A stretch of DNA of 49,508 nucleotides from Leptolyngbyaceae cyanobacterium MO_188.B28 (GCA_030065175.1 JASJDH010000006.1:1-49508); one strand, 5' to 3'; shown: positions 9,470 to 19,012, counted from the stretch's first letter. Program-made: numbers and translations. The notes: generated by a model not told the origin, from the letters alone.

Positions 9470-9641
9470 TTACTGTCTTTCCAGATAATCAAACAGGCCA
9501 TCAACCTAAACGAAGAATTTCTCCTTGAGCAAACCATTGAATGAAAAGAGCAAAACCCTTTATAAGACTGAATACAGAACCTAACTACACTCTGATTTCA
9601 AGGTTTCTGAACCGCCTTACCAATCCGAAAACTACACGCCG

Positions 9642-10634
9642 TTAGACTGGAGGAACATCAGCCTTAATATGGATTAGAAGCGTTTCAAGATTGGCTAAAT
9701 GTTGAATTCTCTCCAGCAGATTTTGGGCTAAACTCTGGGGAAGAGTTATTACAACCAAGCTTTTTAAGAGCACCTTCCAAATTACTCGTTTTTGGAATAG
9801 AGCAGGTTCATTCAAAATCGCAAGAAAGAGAAATTTTATAGCGACAATCCCCCTCCGTCGAACAGGTGCGCCATTTAAGGCTTTAAACGTAAGATATTTA
9901 TAGATATTGGCAAGGCTATAAGGCCTTAGATACTTTAGGGACTCTGGCACTTGAGCAAAGATCTTATCGATGACTTTTAGCGTTTCCGTTTCCTGTCTGA
10001 AAACATTACCTGACATAGAATCCGCCGATACCCGATAGAGGATCTGAGGAGACTGAACCACCTCAAAAGGATGGCGCACTGCTAAGCGTAAGTATAAATC
10101 CCAATCTTCCGCCGCCTTGAGGGATTCATCTAGACCGCCGACATCAATCAAAGCCTGCTTTCGAATTAAAGGATTAGAGCCATTATCTAAAAAATTGGTG
10201 AGGAGTAATTTGGGAAGAACATTTCCACTTACTGTGAAATGGGCGGCAGGACGCAAAAAGTCGCTATATTCATTGATAAAATCGGTCCAGCTATAGACAA
10301 CCGCAACCTCAGGATTGTCTTGAAGTCGACTGAGTTGAGCTCCTAATTTATCTGGAGTCCACAAATCATCAGCGTCTAGAAAAGCGATATACTCCCCCTG
10401 AGATTGCTTGACGCCACGGTTTCGACTCGCCGCCAAACCAGCATTTGGATAGGTAAACACCTTGAGACGGGGATCCGCAATATTTGAGACGATCTTGAGG
10501 GTAGAATCTTGAGAGCCGTCATTGATCACAATAATCTCAAAATCTGAGAACGTCTGACTCAGAACTGATTCAATGGTTTCTAGAATCGTCGCTTCACCGT
10601 TAAACACGGGAATTACGACTGAAATCAGGGGCAT
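9642..10634 (-). CDS. Family 2 glycosyltransferase (copy 2)
   Basis: A 330-residue GT-A enzyme with the same order of motifs as its downstream neighbour: ISVVIPVFNGEATILETIES, EIIVINDGSQD, AGLAASRNRG, and FLDADDLW (D87, D89) followed by AAEDWDLYLRLA. The two proteins align over nearly their whole length, including the C-terminal LYRVSADSMS region. The genes are separated by 172 bp on the same strand. The start lies 47 bp from the divergent sulfotransferase gene, so the two probably share a promoter region and pathway. Confidence 0.9.
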   Translation of the reverse strand: MPLISVVIPVFNGEATILETIESVLSQTFSDFEIIVINDGSQDSTLKIVSNIADPRLKVFTYPNAGLAASRNRGVKQSQGEYIAFLDADDLWTPDKLGAQLSRLQDNPEVAVVYSWTDFINEYSDFLRPAAHFTVSGNVLPKLLLTNFLDNGSNPLIRKQALIDVGGLDESLKAAEDWDLYLRLAVRHPFEVVQSPQILYRVSADSMSGNVFRQETETLKVIDKIFAQVPESLKYLRPYSLANIYKYLTFKALNGAPVRRRGIVAIKFLFLAILNEPALFQKRVIWKVLLKSLVVITLPQSLAQNLLERIQHLANLETLLIHIKADVPPV

Positions 10635-10681
10635 AATCCGATTAATCTAACCAAAATGAGAAAACATCGCAGGACTGTCGG

Positions 10682-11551
10682 ATGGCGGACAAATTGCCGA
10701 AACTCGTCTTTCTAGTAGGATGCCCTCGTTCTGGGACAACCTTACTACAGAGTATGCTTGCATCCCATCCAGACGTTGCATCATTCCCAGAAACAAAGTT
10801 CTTTGATCATATGGAACCCTGGTTTGAACCCAAAAGAATGGGATGGGGGATGGTTTCCCGTCGTCTAAGGGTTAGGTTGGAAGGATTTTTCAGAGATGAG
10901 TTAGATCAACCTGAACTGATAGACCAATTACCTCGAATTTTTATCTTTAAAGGACATTATAGCCGTCGGTTTATAAAGATATTGAGAACCCTCGCAAAAC
11001 AGCAATATAAAAGTGTTTTGCTAGAAAAAACACCTGAGCACATATTTTACATTGACTATATTGAAAAGTTTTTCCCAGACGCGAAGATTATCCACATCTT
11101 GAGAGGGGGACCTGATGTTATCGCCTCACTTTATCAAGTCACCCATCAGTATCCTCAATGGTGGGATGGAGCTTGGGACATCGAACGATGCATAAAGCGT
11201 TGGGTGGAGAGTATCGAGATTAGCTTTAAACATAGTGGGAAACCCAATCATATTTTAGTTAGATACGAAGATCTGTTGAAAAATCCAGCTTTTCTTGTAG
11301 AAGGACTTTGTGAATTTATCGGAATTTATTTTTATCCCAAAATTATAGAAGACTACAGTTTAGCAGCAAAGAAAGTGAGTTTTGAGGCGGCGGGTAGAAC
11401 TGTTCGTCAGTCTATCCAAGCTAATCATTCAGGTAAATTTAATAGTCTTTTCAGTCCATCGCAACAGGAATATATTCTTGAGCAAACCCGCTCAATTGAT
11501 TTAGATCAGCCAGAGATATTTTATTCTCCTTTTTCACAAAGTTCCTCCTGA
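10682..11551 (+). CDS. Sulfotransferase family protein
   Basis: A 289-residue cytosolic enzyme of the PAPS-dependent type. The 5'-phosphosulfate-binding loop is VGCPRSGTTLLQSML (residues 12 onward). A basic segment LRGGPDVIASLYQ near residue 140 matches the 3'-phosphate site, and LVRYEDLLKNP is the usual later motif. Such enzymes transfer sulfate to a hydroxyl or amine of a small molecule, glycan or lipid. The adjacent pair of family 2 glycosyltransferases suggests a glycan or glycolipid acceptor, which is inference. AGGA lies before the ATG. Confidence 0.85.
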   Translation: MADKLPKLVFLVGCPRSGTTLLQSMLASHPDVASFPETKFFDHMEPWFEPKRMGWGMVSRRLRVRLEGFFRDELDQPELIDQLPRIFIFKGHYSRRFIKILRTLAKQQYKSVLLEKTPEHIFYIDYIEKFFPDAKIIHILRGGPDVIASLYQVTHQYPQWWDGAWDIERCIKRWVESIEISFKHSGKPNHILVRYEDLLKNPAFLVEGLCEFIGIYFYPKIIEDYSLAAKKVSFEAAGRTVRQSIQANHSGKFNSLFSPSQQEYILEQTRSIDLDQPEIFYSPFSQSSS

Positions 11552-11938
11552 GGCGAGAAGCGAGGAGCGTAAATAACAAGAAATTTACAGTCAGTATAAA
11601 CGTATTAAGAGGCGTGTAATTTAAACCGAAAAAATCTAGTGGGGTAGGAATACAGAATACAGGAGTCAGAAGCCAGTAGGGAGATGAATTCTGGCTCCTG
11701 ACTCCTGTATTCTCCCCTAGGGAAAATTTCTCGTTTTGAGTTGTAAGCCTATTAAGACGACTTCATAAAGTGAGGTAAAGGTTGGAGCGGTAGCGTTGGA
11801 TACTACCAAAAATCCGAACCCTTTTTGGGGGGTAATCCACCATCTTGATAAAGACCTGTTCAACTTAAAATTTTACCTAAACTACTAAAGCTAGATTACG
11901 TAGATTAACAGTTGTAGATAGCTGATCTGGATTGACCT
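11552..11938. other. Spacer upstream of htpG with palindromic repeat
   Basis: No gene is seen. It contains the large palindrome at 11654-11713. The rest is presumably the htpG promoter region, but no convincing heat-shock CIRCE element (TTAGCACTC-N9-GAGTGCTAA) is visible. Confidence 0.6.
11654..11713. repeat. Dispersed palindrome of the ACAGGAGTCAG family
   Basis: Two 23-bp arms pair with one mismatch (AGAATACAGGAGTCAG-A-AGCCAG against its complement), with a 14-base centre. Related sequence occurs at 16855-16915, 32121-32195 and 44870-44900. This is a spacer repeat type seen widely in filamentous cyanobacteria. Confidence 0.75.
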
Positions 11939-13933
11939 ATGACAACCATTCTGGAACAAGGAAATATCAGTATTCATACTGAAAATATATTCCCCATCAT
12001 TAAAAAATGGCTCTATTCAGACCATGAAATTTTTCTGCGAGAGTTAGTATCCAATGCAGTAGACGCCATTCAGAAGCTCTCGATGGTGTCCCGCTCAGGG
12101 GAGTTTTCTGGCGATGTTGGAAGTCCGGAGATCCAGATTACCCTCGATAAAGACGCCAAGAAACTGAGTATCTCAGACAACGGGATTGGCATGACTGCCG
12201 AGGAGGTTAAAAAATATATTACTCAGGTCGCTTTTTCCAGTGCAGAGGAGTTTGTCTCCAAATACAAAGATTCTGCTGACCAACCGATCATTGGGCATTT
12301 TGGACTCGGCTTCTATTCCTCCTTCATGGTGTCAACTCGGGTGGAAATCGACACGCTCTCTTACAAAGAGGGGGCTGAAGCGGTTCATTGGTCTTGCGAT
12401 GGAACCACTCAGTTTGAGCTGTCAGCTTCGGAACGCGCTAACCATGGAACCACCGTCACTTTGACGTTGATGGATGAGGAGCAGGAATATCTAGAAGCCA
12501 GCCGAATTCGCCAGCTTATTAAAACCTACTGCGATTACATGCCAGTCCCCATCAAGCTGGAAGATGAGGCGATTAATAAGCAAGACGCCCTCTGGAAAAA
12601 AGCGCCCAGCGCGCTCAAAGATGAGGATTACCTGGAGTTATATCGGTATCTGTATCCATTTCAGGAAGACCCCTTACTGTGGGTTCACTTAAACACAGAT
12701 TATCCTTTTGTGGTCAATGGCATTCTCTATTTCCCTAAGCTGAAGCCAGATGTCGATGTCACCAAGAGCCAGATCAAGCTGTTCTGCAATCAAGTTTTTG
12801 TCAGCGACAACTGCGAGGAAGTGATTCCGCGGTTTCTGATGCCGCTACGCGGAGTGATTGATAGTCTTGATATCCCGTTGAATGTTTCCCGTAGTTTTTT
12901 ACAAAACGATCGCACTGTCCGCCGAATTGCCGACTATATCGCCAAGAAAGTGGGCGATCGCCTCAAAGAGCTGTATCGGGATGATCGGTCTGAGTATATC
13001 CGCTGCTGGCAAGACTTAGGCGCTTTCGTCAAGTTTGGTTCACTGAACGACGATAAATTCAAGAAGCAAGTTGAAGACATCTTAATTTTCCGCACCACCG
13101 CCAAACTCGGTGAGGATAAGCCTGAGGAAGACAGCCAACCGACTGTGGAAGTCCAACAGGACGAGGGAGACGCTTGGCAGGAAGTGTCTTCTGACGCCAA
13201 GCCCGCCACGGATGAGAAGGGCGCTCACTATACCACCCTCAAAGAATACCTGGAGCGGAATAAGGAGCGTCACGAAAATAGAGTCTTTTACGCAACGGAT
13301 GAAGTGTCCCAAGCGACCTATGTTGGACTGCATAAAAGTCAGGGGCTAGAAGTCCTGTTCATGGATTCTTTCATTGACACCCACTTCATCTCTTTCTTAG
13401 AGCGGGAGTATTCCGATGTAAAATTCGCCCGTGTGGATGCCGACCTTGATCAGACCCTGATTGATGGCGATAAGTCTGGTGAGATTGTTGATCCGACAAC
13501 GAATAAGACTCGGAGCGAGCAGATTAAAGAACTTTTCGAAAAAGCGCTCAATCGTCCCAAGTTGACCATCCGGACTGAATCCCTCAAGTCCGATGATGCT
13601 CAGGCGGCCCCGCCAGCGATGGTGCTATTGCCTGAGGCGATGCGGCGGATTCAGGAAATGACGGCGATGATGCAGCAACAGAATGCTGAATTTCCCGAGG
13701 AACATATCCTGATGGTGAATACAGCCCACCCCTTGATTCAAAACTTAGCCAAATTGGAGCAGGGTTCTATTGTTCAGGCAAGCGGCGAATCCTCTCCTTC
13801 AGGGGAGATGGCTAAGTTAATCTGTCAGCAGGTGTATGACCTGGCGTTGATGGCTCAAAAGGGATTTGACGCCGAAGGGATGACATCGTTTGTAGATCGG
13901 TCTAATTTACTGCTCACGCGCTTGACCGAGTAA
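11939..13933 (+). CDS. htpG: Molecular chaperone HtpG (Hsp90)
   Basis: A 664-residue homodimeric ATP-dependent chaperone of the cytosol. The N-terminal GHKL ATPase domain shows LRELVSNAVDAI, the DNGIGM motif and GHFGLGFYSSFMV. The middle domain contains the IPRFLMPLRGVIDS and LNVSRSFLQND region. The C-terminal dimerisation part follows an acidic linker near residues 395-420. Its length is close to that usual for bacterial HtpG. A strong hairpin lies 42 bp after the stop, which suggests a single-gene transcript. In cyanobacteria HtpG contributes to heat and oxidative stress tolerance. Confidence 0.97.
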   Translation: MTTILEQGNISIHTENIFPIIKKWLYSDHEIFLRELVSNAVDAIQKLSMVSRSGEFSGDVGSPEIQITLDKDAKKLSISDNGIGMTAEEVKKYITQVAFSSAEEFVSKYKDSADQPIIGHFGLGFYSSFMVSTRVEIDTLSYKEGAEAVHWSCDGTTQFELSASERANHGTTVTLTLMDEEQEYLEASRIRQLIKTYCDYMPVPIKLEDEAINKQDALWKKAPSALKDEDYLELYRYLYPFQEDPLLWVHLNTDYPFVVNGILYFPKLKPDVDVTKSQIKLFCNQVFVSDNCEEVIPRFLMPLRGVIDSLDIPLNVSRSFLQNDRTVRRIADYIAKKVGDRLKELYRDDRSEYIRCWQDLGAFVKFGSLNDDKFKKQVEDILIFRTTAKLGEDKPEEDSQPTVEVQQDEGDAWQEVSSDAKPATDEKGAHYTTLKEYLERNKERHENRVFYATDEVSQATYVGLHKSQGLEVLFMDSFIDTHFISFLEREYSDVKFARVDADLDQTLIDGDKSGEIVDPTTNKTRSEQIKELFEKALNRPKLTIRTESLKSDDAQAAPPAMVLLPEAMRRIQEMTAMMQQQNAEFPEEHILMVNTAHPLIQNLAKLEQGSIVQASGESSPSGEMAKLICQQVYDLALMAQKGFDAEGMTSFVDRSNLLLTRLTE

Positions 13934-13974
13934 TTCGCGTAATCTTGTCCCTGCGTAGCAAAATGCTGAAAGCT

Positions 13975-14006
13975 CACAAAATCCCCCAGAGTTGGGGGAT
14001 TTTGTG
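13975..14006 (+). terminator. Terminator hairpin after htpG
   Basis: Perfect 13-bp arms CACAAAATCCCCC / GGGGGATTTTGTG with loop AGAGTT. A GC core with an A/T base and a short T run in the right arm fits an intrinsic terminator. Confidence 0.8.
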
Positions 14007-14220
14007 TTGAATCCAGACGAACATAATCGATATTGGACGTCAAACAGCCGCATGGATCAATCAAAATAGGATTGAATTTCAGCTGCTGCTTTTCTTAGAT
14101 AGAGTTAATGTCGCCAAACACTTGCTATAAGAAGATCGCACCCAGTTGAAGAAAAATTCGATATAATCCATGACCTGAGAGTAGTTCAACGATCAACCAA
14201 GCGTGGTCGGTCAGGGTTAG

Positions 14221-15369
14221 ATGGAATTAGTATATGCCTGTCAACCATTTCCCCAAACATTTTGTAAGTCCCTATTTTTAGCAGGGCCTACCCCGCGGGA
14301 CGCTCATGTTCCCTCTTGGAGACCACAAGCCTTGGCTCTGCTAGAGTCGTTTGGCTATGATGGCGTCGTTTTTATTCCAGAAGCCCAGGATGGTCAGCGT
14401 AGCAGTGACTACGACGAGCAAATAACTTGGGAGCTAGATGCGATGCGACGCTCCGATTTCATTTTGTTCTGGGCCCCAGCCGAACGGGACACCATGCCTG
14501 CCAATACAACTCGGGTTGAGTTTGGGCTGCAGATCCACAGCGGTAAAGTCATCCTTGGAATTCCCCAAGGAGCCTATAAAACACGCTACATGGAAAATTT
14601 GGCGGAACGGCATCATATAGCGTTACATCGCACATTAGAAGAAACCGTTAAAACAGCTTGTAATAAACTAGGCCCTGGAGCCAGGCGGTCTGGCGCTGAA
14701 TGCTTAATTCCGTTAGAAATCTGGCGTACAAGACACTTCCAGGAATGGTACGCCTCCCAAACTAAAGCGGGTCACATTCTGGAAGATGCGCCGAATATAG
14801 AGTGGATCCTACGAGTGGGTCCACATAAGGCGTTTCCTCTTTTGTTCGTGATCCATGTGGCTATCAAAGTGAATGGTGAGAACCGGGTAAAATCTAACGA
14901 GGTTGTCATCATCAGACCCAGCATTGTTACGGTTGGCGCTTACTGCCCTGGTGAAACAAGGAATCAGGATCGTTTTATTCTGGTCAAGGAATATAGAACC
15001 GCTGTTATGAATCAGCCGGGATTTGTATTTGAGTTGCCTGGGGGGTCTTCCTTTAAACCAGATATTGATCACCTATCTCTGGCAATGGAAGAATTAGCAA
15101 AAGAAACAGGAATTCGACTACCGCGAGAAAGGTTTCAGCTAATAGGGAAGCGCCAACTCGCCGCTACCTTGGTTGCCAACCAATCGCTCTTACTGGCTGT
15201 GGCATTAGCCCCTTCGGAAATGGATGAGATTGCCGCCAACGAAGGGAAAATGTATGGGAATCGCTCTGAAACTGAGCAAACTTATTTACATGTGATGACT
15301 AGACAGCAAATTATTGAAGGGAACTTAGTTGATTATGTCACGCTAGGTCAGATTTCATTAATAGGCTAG
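14221..15369 (+). CDS. Nucleoside 2-deoxyribosyltransferase-like / Nudix fusion protein
   Basis: This 382-residue protein has two nucleotide-handling domains. Residues about 15-150 look like the nucleoside deoxyribosyltransferase fold: SLFLAGPTPRD, MRRSDFILFWAP and TTRVEFGLQIHSGK, where E100 corresponds to the family's nucleophilic glutamate. Residues about 225-345 look like a Nudix domain, with ELPGGSS and a degenerate Nudix box ending MEELAKETGI. Relative to REUxEE, E291 and E295 are kept, but Arg is Glu and one Glu is Lys. Such domains cleave or transfer N-glycosidic bonds and hydrolyse nucleotide diphosphates. A membrane protein gene starts 39 bp downstream, so they are probably co-transcribed. 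The substrate is unknown. Confidence 0.75.
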   Translation: MELVYACQPFPQTFCKSLFLAGPTPRDAHVPSWRPQALALLESFGYDGVVFIPEAQDGQRSSDYDEQITWELDAMRRSDFILFWAPAERDTMPANTTRVEFGLQIHSGKVILGIPQGAYKTRYMENLAERHHIALHRTLEETVKTACNKLGPGARRSGAECLIPLEIWRTRHFQEWYASQTKAGHILEDAPNIEWILRVGPHKAFPLLFVIHVAIKVNGENRVKSNEVVIIRPSIVTVGAYCPGETRNQDRFILVKEYRTAVMNQPGFVFELPGGSSFKPDIDHLSLAMEELAKETGIRLPRERFQLIGKRQLAATLVANQSLLLAVALAPSEMDEIAANEGKMYGNRSETEQTYLHVMTRQQIIEGNLVDYVTLGQISLIG

Positions 15370-15408
15370 GGTTGATCAGTCAAACGACCGAGGAGCGTCA
15401 AGAAGCGC

Positions 15409-16290
15409 ATGTTTAAGTTATTTTCAAGCAAACTATTGGTTCTGTTTATAACTTTCTCGGTGTTGCCTGACTATACTCGGTCAGCGTTCTCTCAAACTGC
15501 AGATTTAGGCGCTGATAGCTCACTCGTGGAGGAGCTTAAATCACTGGCTCAAAGTGATGCTAACAGCAATATTGATAGAAGAACCCAATTTGTTATTGAG
15601 TTATATAAAAGCAACTCGGCGGGCTTGACAGAACTAGACATCAGAAGGGTCTATGATGATACGTTTAGTCTCCAAAGCCAGCAAAATGAACAGCAAAGAA
15701 ATATGCGCCGACTAGGTGTCGGCGCACTAGCCTTGGTAGGCTTAGGAGTCGCTACTTTCATTGTCGCCAAAAGAAGTATTCTGAAAGTTAAGACGGTAAA
15801 GGCCCAAGTTCCTTGGGTTGGTGAGGTTGAATTTGAAACCGTTGAAAATGCGCGAAATGCTGCTTGGAAACTTTACGTTGAAATGAAAACGCGCATCGCG
15901 ACTCAACAATTGGGAGATGACCATGGCCTCTTGCGAGAAGCCCTGAATTCCCTTTATGCGTTATTTGGAATTACGAGGGAAATCCTCAAAGAGGCTGGCC
16001 CTGATGTCGGTGCCTTGCCCAAAAAGTCGGTGGGTGATATTGCAATCACCTTCTTGAATGATGGCTTACGACCCTTTACAGCTAAATGGCACCCAAAACT
16101 ACAGGTCTGGGAAACCACCCGCCCGGCCGGGCGAAGCGCTAAGGAACATGAACAAAATTGGGATATGGAAACTCAAATGCGTGTTGAGTTAAAGCAACTC
16201 ATGCAAGAGTTGACTCAATTTACCAATTCCTTAGCAGAGATTGCAGGGGCGCCCCTGTTGAATTCTCCTGTTCCTGAGACTCAGGATTAA
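15409..16290 (+). CDS. Membrane protein of unknown family, partner of the deoxyribosyltransferase-like/Nudix gene
   Basis: A 293-residue protein I do not recognise. It begins with a signal-peptide-like stretch (MFKLFSSKLLVLFITFSVLP, possible cleavage near the SAFSQ at about residue 29). A polar segment of about 70 residues follows, then one transmembrane helix at about 103-122 (GVGALALVGLGVATFIVA) flanked by RR and KR, and a soluble C-terminal domain of about 170 residues with LNDGLRPFTAKWHPKLQVWE as its most distinctive segment. The positive residues on both sides leave the topology uncertain. GAGGAG precedes the ATG. Its close spacing to the upstream gene suggests a membrane partner or effector. 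Confidence 0.65.
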   Translation: MFKLFSSKLLVLFITFSVLPDYTRSAFSQTADLGADSSLVEELKSLAQSDANSNIDRRTQFVIELYKSNSAGLTELDIRRVYDDTFSLQSQQNEQQRNMRRLGVGALALVGLGVATFIVAKRSILKVKTVKAQVPWVGEVEFETVENARNAAWKLYVEMKTRIATQQLGDDHGLLREALNSLYALFGITREILKEAGPDVGALPKKSVGDIAITFLNDGLRPFTAKWHPKLQVWETTRPAGRSAKEHEQNWDMETQMRVELKQLMQELTQFTNSLAEIAGAPLLNSPVPETQD

Positions 16291-16343
16291 GCATTGGCTT
16301 TCAGGGGATTTCAGAGAACACTGAGTTGAATAAAAATTTACCC

Positions 16344-16769
16344 TCAGGTAGGAGATTCTATTGGGTAGGTAGTCCAACCCGATTCATCATCTTTTTGATT
16401 AGCGAGCGGACGGGCAAGTCGCCAGGTTTGGCCGTCAGGTTGAGGTTGAAGATAGACCTCGAAAGGCGTCGTTTGGTCGGAAACCCGGCGAGTACGCAAA
16501 TTCAGCTTCAGATGAAAAGTCCCTTCAACCCGATAAGCGGGTGCGTTTTGGATAGCCATCGGGGTTTGCCGATTAACCTTGACCTGGCTAACGGTGAAGG
16601 TCGATTTCCGATTCCCCTTGGGGGTGAGTAACTGAGAAATTTCTTGTTGGGTTTGGCTAAACTGTAGCGCGATCGCACTTTCCACCACAGCCTTAGGCGG
16701 TCCTCCCCCCACTAAACCACAGGCCGACAGACAAATTGCCAAAAGAATTCCCAACGCAATACGAAGCAT
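16344..16769 (-). CDS. Small lipoprotein of unknown function
   Basis: A 141-residue protein with a clear lipoprotein signal: a hydrophobic MLRIALGILLAICLSAC, lipobox LSAC with lipidated C17, followed by GLVGGG. The mature part is a beta-rich domain with no recognised family (VYLQPQPDGQTWRLARPL near the end). It would be anchored in the inner or outer membrane facing the periplasm. It is convergent with the preceding membrane-protein gene, 53 bp apart. Confidence 0.8.
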   Translation of the reverse strand: MLRIALGILLAICLSACGLVGGGPPKAVVESAIALQFSQTQQEISQLLTPKGNRKSTFTVSQVKVNRQTPMAIQNAPAYRVEGTFHLKLNLRTRRVSDQTTPFEVYLQPQPDGQTWRLARPLANQKDDESGWTTYPIESPT

Positions 16770-16862
16770 ATGCGAAAGCCCAATCTTGAGTTAAACGACG
16801 CCATCACTGGCTATCAATTTAAAGTGGGTCGTTATCCTTGGGGAAGAATACGGAGACAAGAG

Positions 16863-16898
16863 ACAGAATACAGGTCCTGACTGACTTCTGTATTCTGT
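16863..16898. repeat. Dispersed palindrome, second site of the ACAGAATACAG family
   Basis: ACAGAATACAG and CTGTATTCTGT are perfect 11-bp arms around a 14-base centre, with further imperfect pairing outward. It is related to the palindrome at 11654. Confidence 0.65.
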
Positions 16899-17011
16899 AT
16901 TCCCTATTCTTACTCCGCTGCATTCTCCCAGCTCGAATTGCACGCCACACATTCTATAAAGCATCTAACTCCCAGAGTATCAGGATCAGGTCGCTTTAAT
17001 CCTCACTCGCT

Positions 17012-18151
17012 TTACTGCTTCAAACTTCTTGGATCCAATGCATCCCTTAGCCCATCTCCAAGCAGATTAAAGGCCAAAACCGTCGCCACAATTAAGAAAG
17101 CAGGGGGCCAAATGAGCCAGGGTTGGAGCACGAGAATCGACGCATTGGTGGCGGAGGAGAGCATATTCCCCCAAGAAGGGTCAGGTTGCTGAATCCCAAG
17201 CCCAATCAAACTCAACACAGCCTCAGCCACAATGAACCCTGGGACAGCTAACGTAGCGGAAATAATTACATAGGTGGCGGTTTGGGGAAGGACATGGCGG
17301 GTAATGATGTAGAGTGACCGTCCGCCCATCGCCTGCGTAGCTTGCACAAACTCACGCTCCTTCACTGAGAGCACTTGACCTCGGATTACCCGAGCTAACC
17401 CAGACCAACTGACAAAAGAAGTGATTAAGATGATCAGTAGAAAGCGCTGAGCACTTGTCAGGGTAGGCGGCAGCACCGCAGCCAACGCAACTAGCAGATA
17501 AATACTGGGGATTGTCATCAACACTTCTACGAAGCGCATTAATACCGCATCGACGATGCCGCCAAAATACCCAGAAATTCCACCAACCAGCATACCTAAG
17601 GGGAAAGAGATGACAATCCCTATTAGGCCAATGCTAAGGCTAATTCGTCCTCCATATACTAAACGACTGAACTGGTCCCGCGCCTGCTCGTCGGTGCCAA
17701 GAAGATTCAATTTCCCGGGGCCGACTGCGCCAAACAGATGTCGATCCCCTGGAATACCAGAAAACAACTCCCTCTCTTCGAACTTGGGTTCTGAGAAGGA
17801 GAATTGGGTGGGTAACGGCAGTATCAGCTTAAAGGCATCGTACTCGGAGCCCTTGACAAAGAGCCTCAGAGGAGAGGGTTGACTGTAATCCACCGTAACT
17901 TCGCGATCTCCGGTTTCCAGATCAACGGGGCCTTGAGTGGTGGGATATACATGGGGGCCTATCCACTGACCACTCTCCTGATTGCGCCAATAGACTTGGG
18001 TGGGAGGAAGCAGCGAGCCGTTGGGTTGAGAGTCGTAGGGATCGTAGGGTGCGACAAAATCACCTAGAAGGACGACAAGGTAAAAGATGATGAGAATGAG
18101 CGCTCCAAACCGAGCAAGGGAGTTACGTTGAAGCTTCTGCCGCCAGTTCAT
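17012..18151 (-). CDS. ABC transporter permease, DppC/OppC-like (peptide/nickel class)
   Basis: A 379-residue inner-membrane permease. After TM1 (about 13-32, then VAPYDPYDSQP) there is a long periplasmic insert of about 130 residues with LGTDEQARDQFSRLVYGGRISL, typical of the DppC family. Five more membrane segments and the EAA loop contacting the ATPase follow (EFVQATQAMGGRSLYIITRH). The C-terminus ALDPRSLKQ is also typical. No binding protein, DppB or ATPase gene lies in the window, so the transporter is assembled from elsewhere. The start is 12 bp after the HD-protein gene, suggesting co-transcription. No clear Shine-Dalgarno is seen. Confidence 0.92.
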   Translation of the reverse strand: MNWRQKLQRNSLARFGALILIIFYLVVLLGDFVAPYDPYDSQPNGSLLPPTQVYWRNQESGQWIGPHVYPTTQGPVDLETGDREVTVDYSQPSPLRLFVKGSEYDAFKLILPLPTQFSFSEPKFEERELFSGIPGDRHLFGAVGPGKLNLLGTDEQARDQFSRLVYGGRISLSIGLIGIVISFPLGMLVGGISGYFGGIVDAVLMRFVEVLMTIPSIYLLVALAAVLPPTLTSAQRFLLIILITSFVSWSGLARVIRGQVLSVKEREFVQATQAMGGRSLYIITRHVLPQTATYVIISATLAVPGFIVAEAVLSLIGLGIQQPDPSWGNMLSSATNASILVLQPWLIWPPAFLIVATVLAFNLLGDGLRDALDPRSLKQ

Positions 18152-18163
18152 AGGGGGTTTAAG

Positions 18164-19012
18164 TTAAGTTGGCGTTACATATTGTTCGTTTTCAACGACG
18201 AACACATTGGAATATAGGTTGGCGATAATTTGCTTCCCTTCTTGAGTTAAGGAAAGATAACGCAGACCATCCTGTACATAGGGATGGACAACGTTCCAAT
18301 AAAACTTGGGATAGTTGTGACGTAAGTCACCAGGGTGATTATAGCCAAGATATTTATTTTGCCCGGTTTCTTCAAATTCGTAAAATAGGGCGCTGATTTT
18401 TTTTAGATACCGGGAATCGCTTAATTGCCCAATCAAGTCTGCCGCCCGGAGAAGGCCCGGATAATTCTTGGTGTCTTGGTGATCTTCTTCCTTGGGCACG
18501 GGAAACCGAGTCAGTTCGATGTTTCGCTTAATCATTTCCGCGTCAATCAGCTTATTATTGCCGAACCTTTCTTCAATGAAGAGCTTACCCCGGTCCACAT
18601 GGTACGGCGTTAGGGAAGCGTCGGTGGAACCCGACGGTAAATCAACCACTTCGCCAGGCTTGCCAGTGGCGTAACTCCCTTCGCGATCGCGATCGTCCCG
18701 ACAGACCCCCTTAACGTAGCCAATATCATGACAGACCAGGGAAATAATAAAATGCAGCCATGTCTCGCAGGTTACGCCGCCTTCACGAATATGCTTGCCT
18801 CTGAGGATTTCCTGACCCACCAACGTCACCAGAATAGTATGTTCAACGTTGTGATACAGGGCGTCGCTATTGGCGATGTTTTCCAAAGCCATGCTCCCCG
18901 CCCAAGCGATGATGTCCTCATAATCGGGCTTAAGGCCGCCATAGGTACGATGGTAGCCAGCTCTGAGCTTCTCAACGAAATCAGAAATCAGAATCTCAGT
19001 TGCATTAAACAT
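18164..19012 (-). CDS. HD-domain metal-dependent phosphohydrolase
   Basis: A 282-residue soluble protein with an HD-type metal site: YHNVEHT (H54, H58) followed by SLVCHDIGY (H95, D96) and a later aspartate in LLRAADLIGQLSD. This arrangement resembles phosphodiesterase-like HD proteins, which hydrolyse cyclic or other phosphoesters. The true substrate is not evident. It lies immediately upstream of the ABC permease gene on the same strand. The functional link between them is unclear. Confidence 0.85.
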   Translation of the reverse strand: MFNATEILISDFVEKLRAGYHRTYGGLKPDYEDIIAWAGSMALENIANSDALYHNVEHTILVTLVGQEILRGKHIREGGVTCETWLHFIISLVCHDIGYVKGVCRDDRDREGSYATGKPGEVVDLPSGSTDASLTPYHVDRGKLFIEERFGNNKLIDAEMIKRNIELTRFPVPKEEDHQDTKNYPGLLRAADLIGQLSDSRYLKKISALFYEFEETGQNKYLGYNHPGDLRHNYPKFYWNVVHPYVQDGLRYLSLTQEGKQIIANLYSNVFVVENEQYVTPT

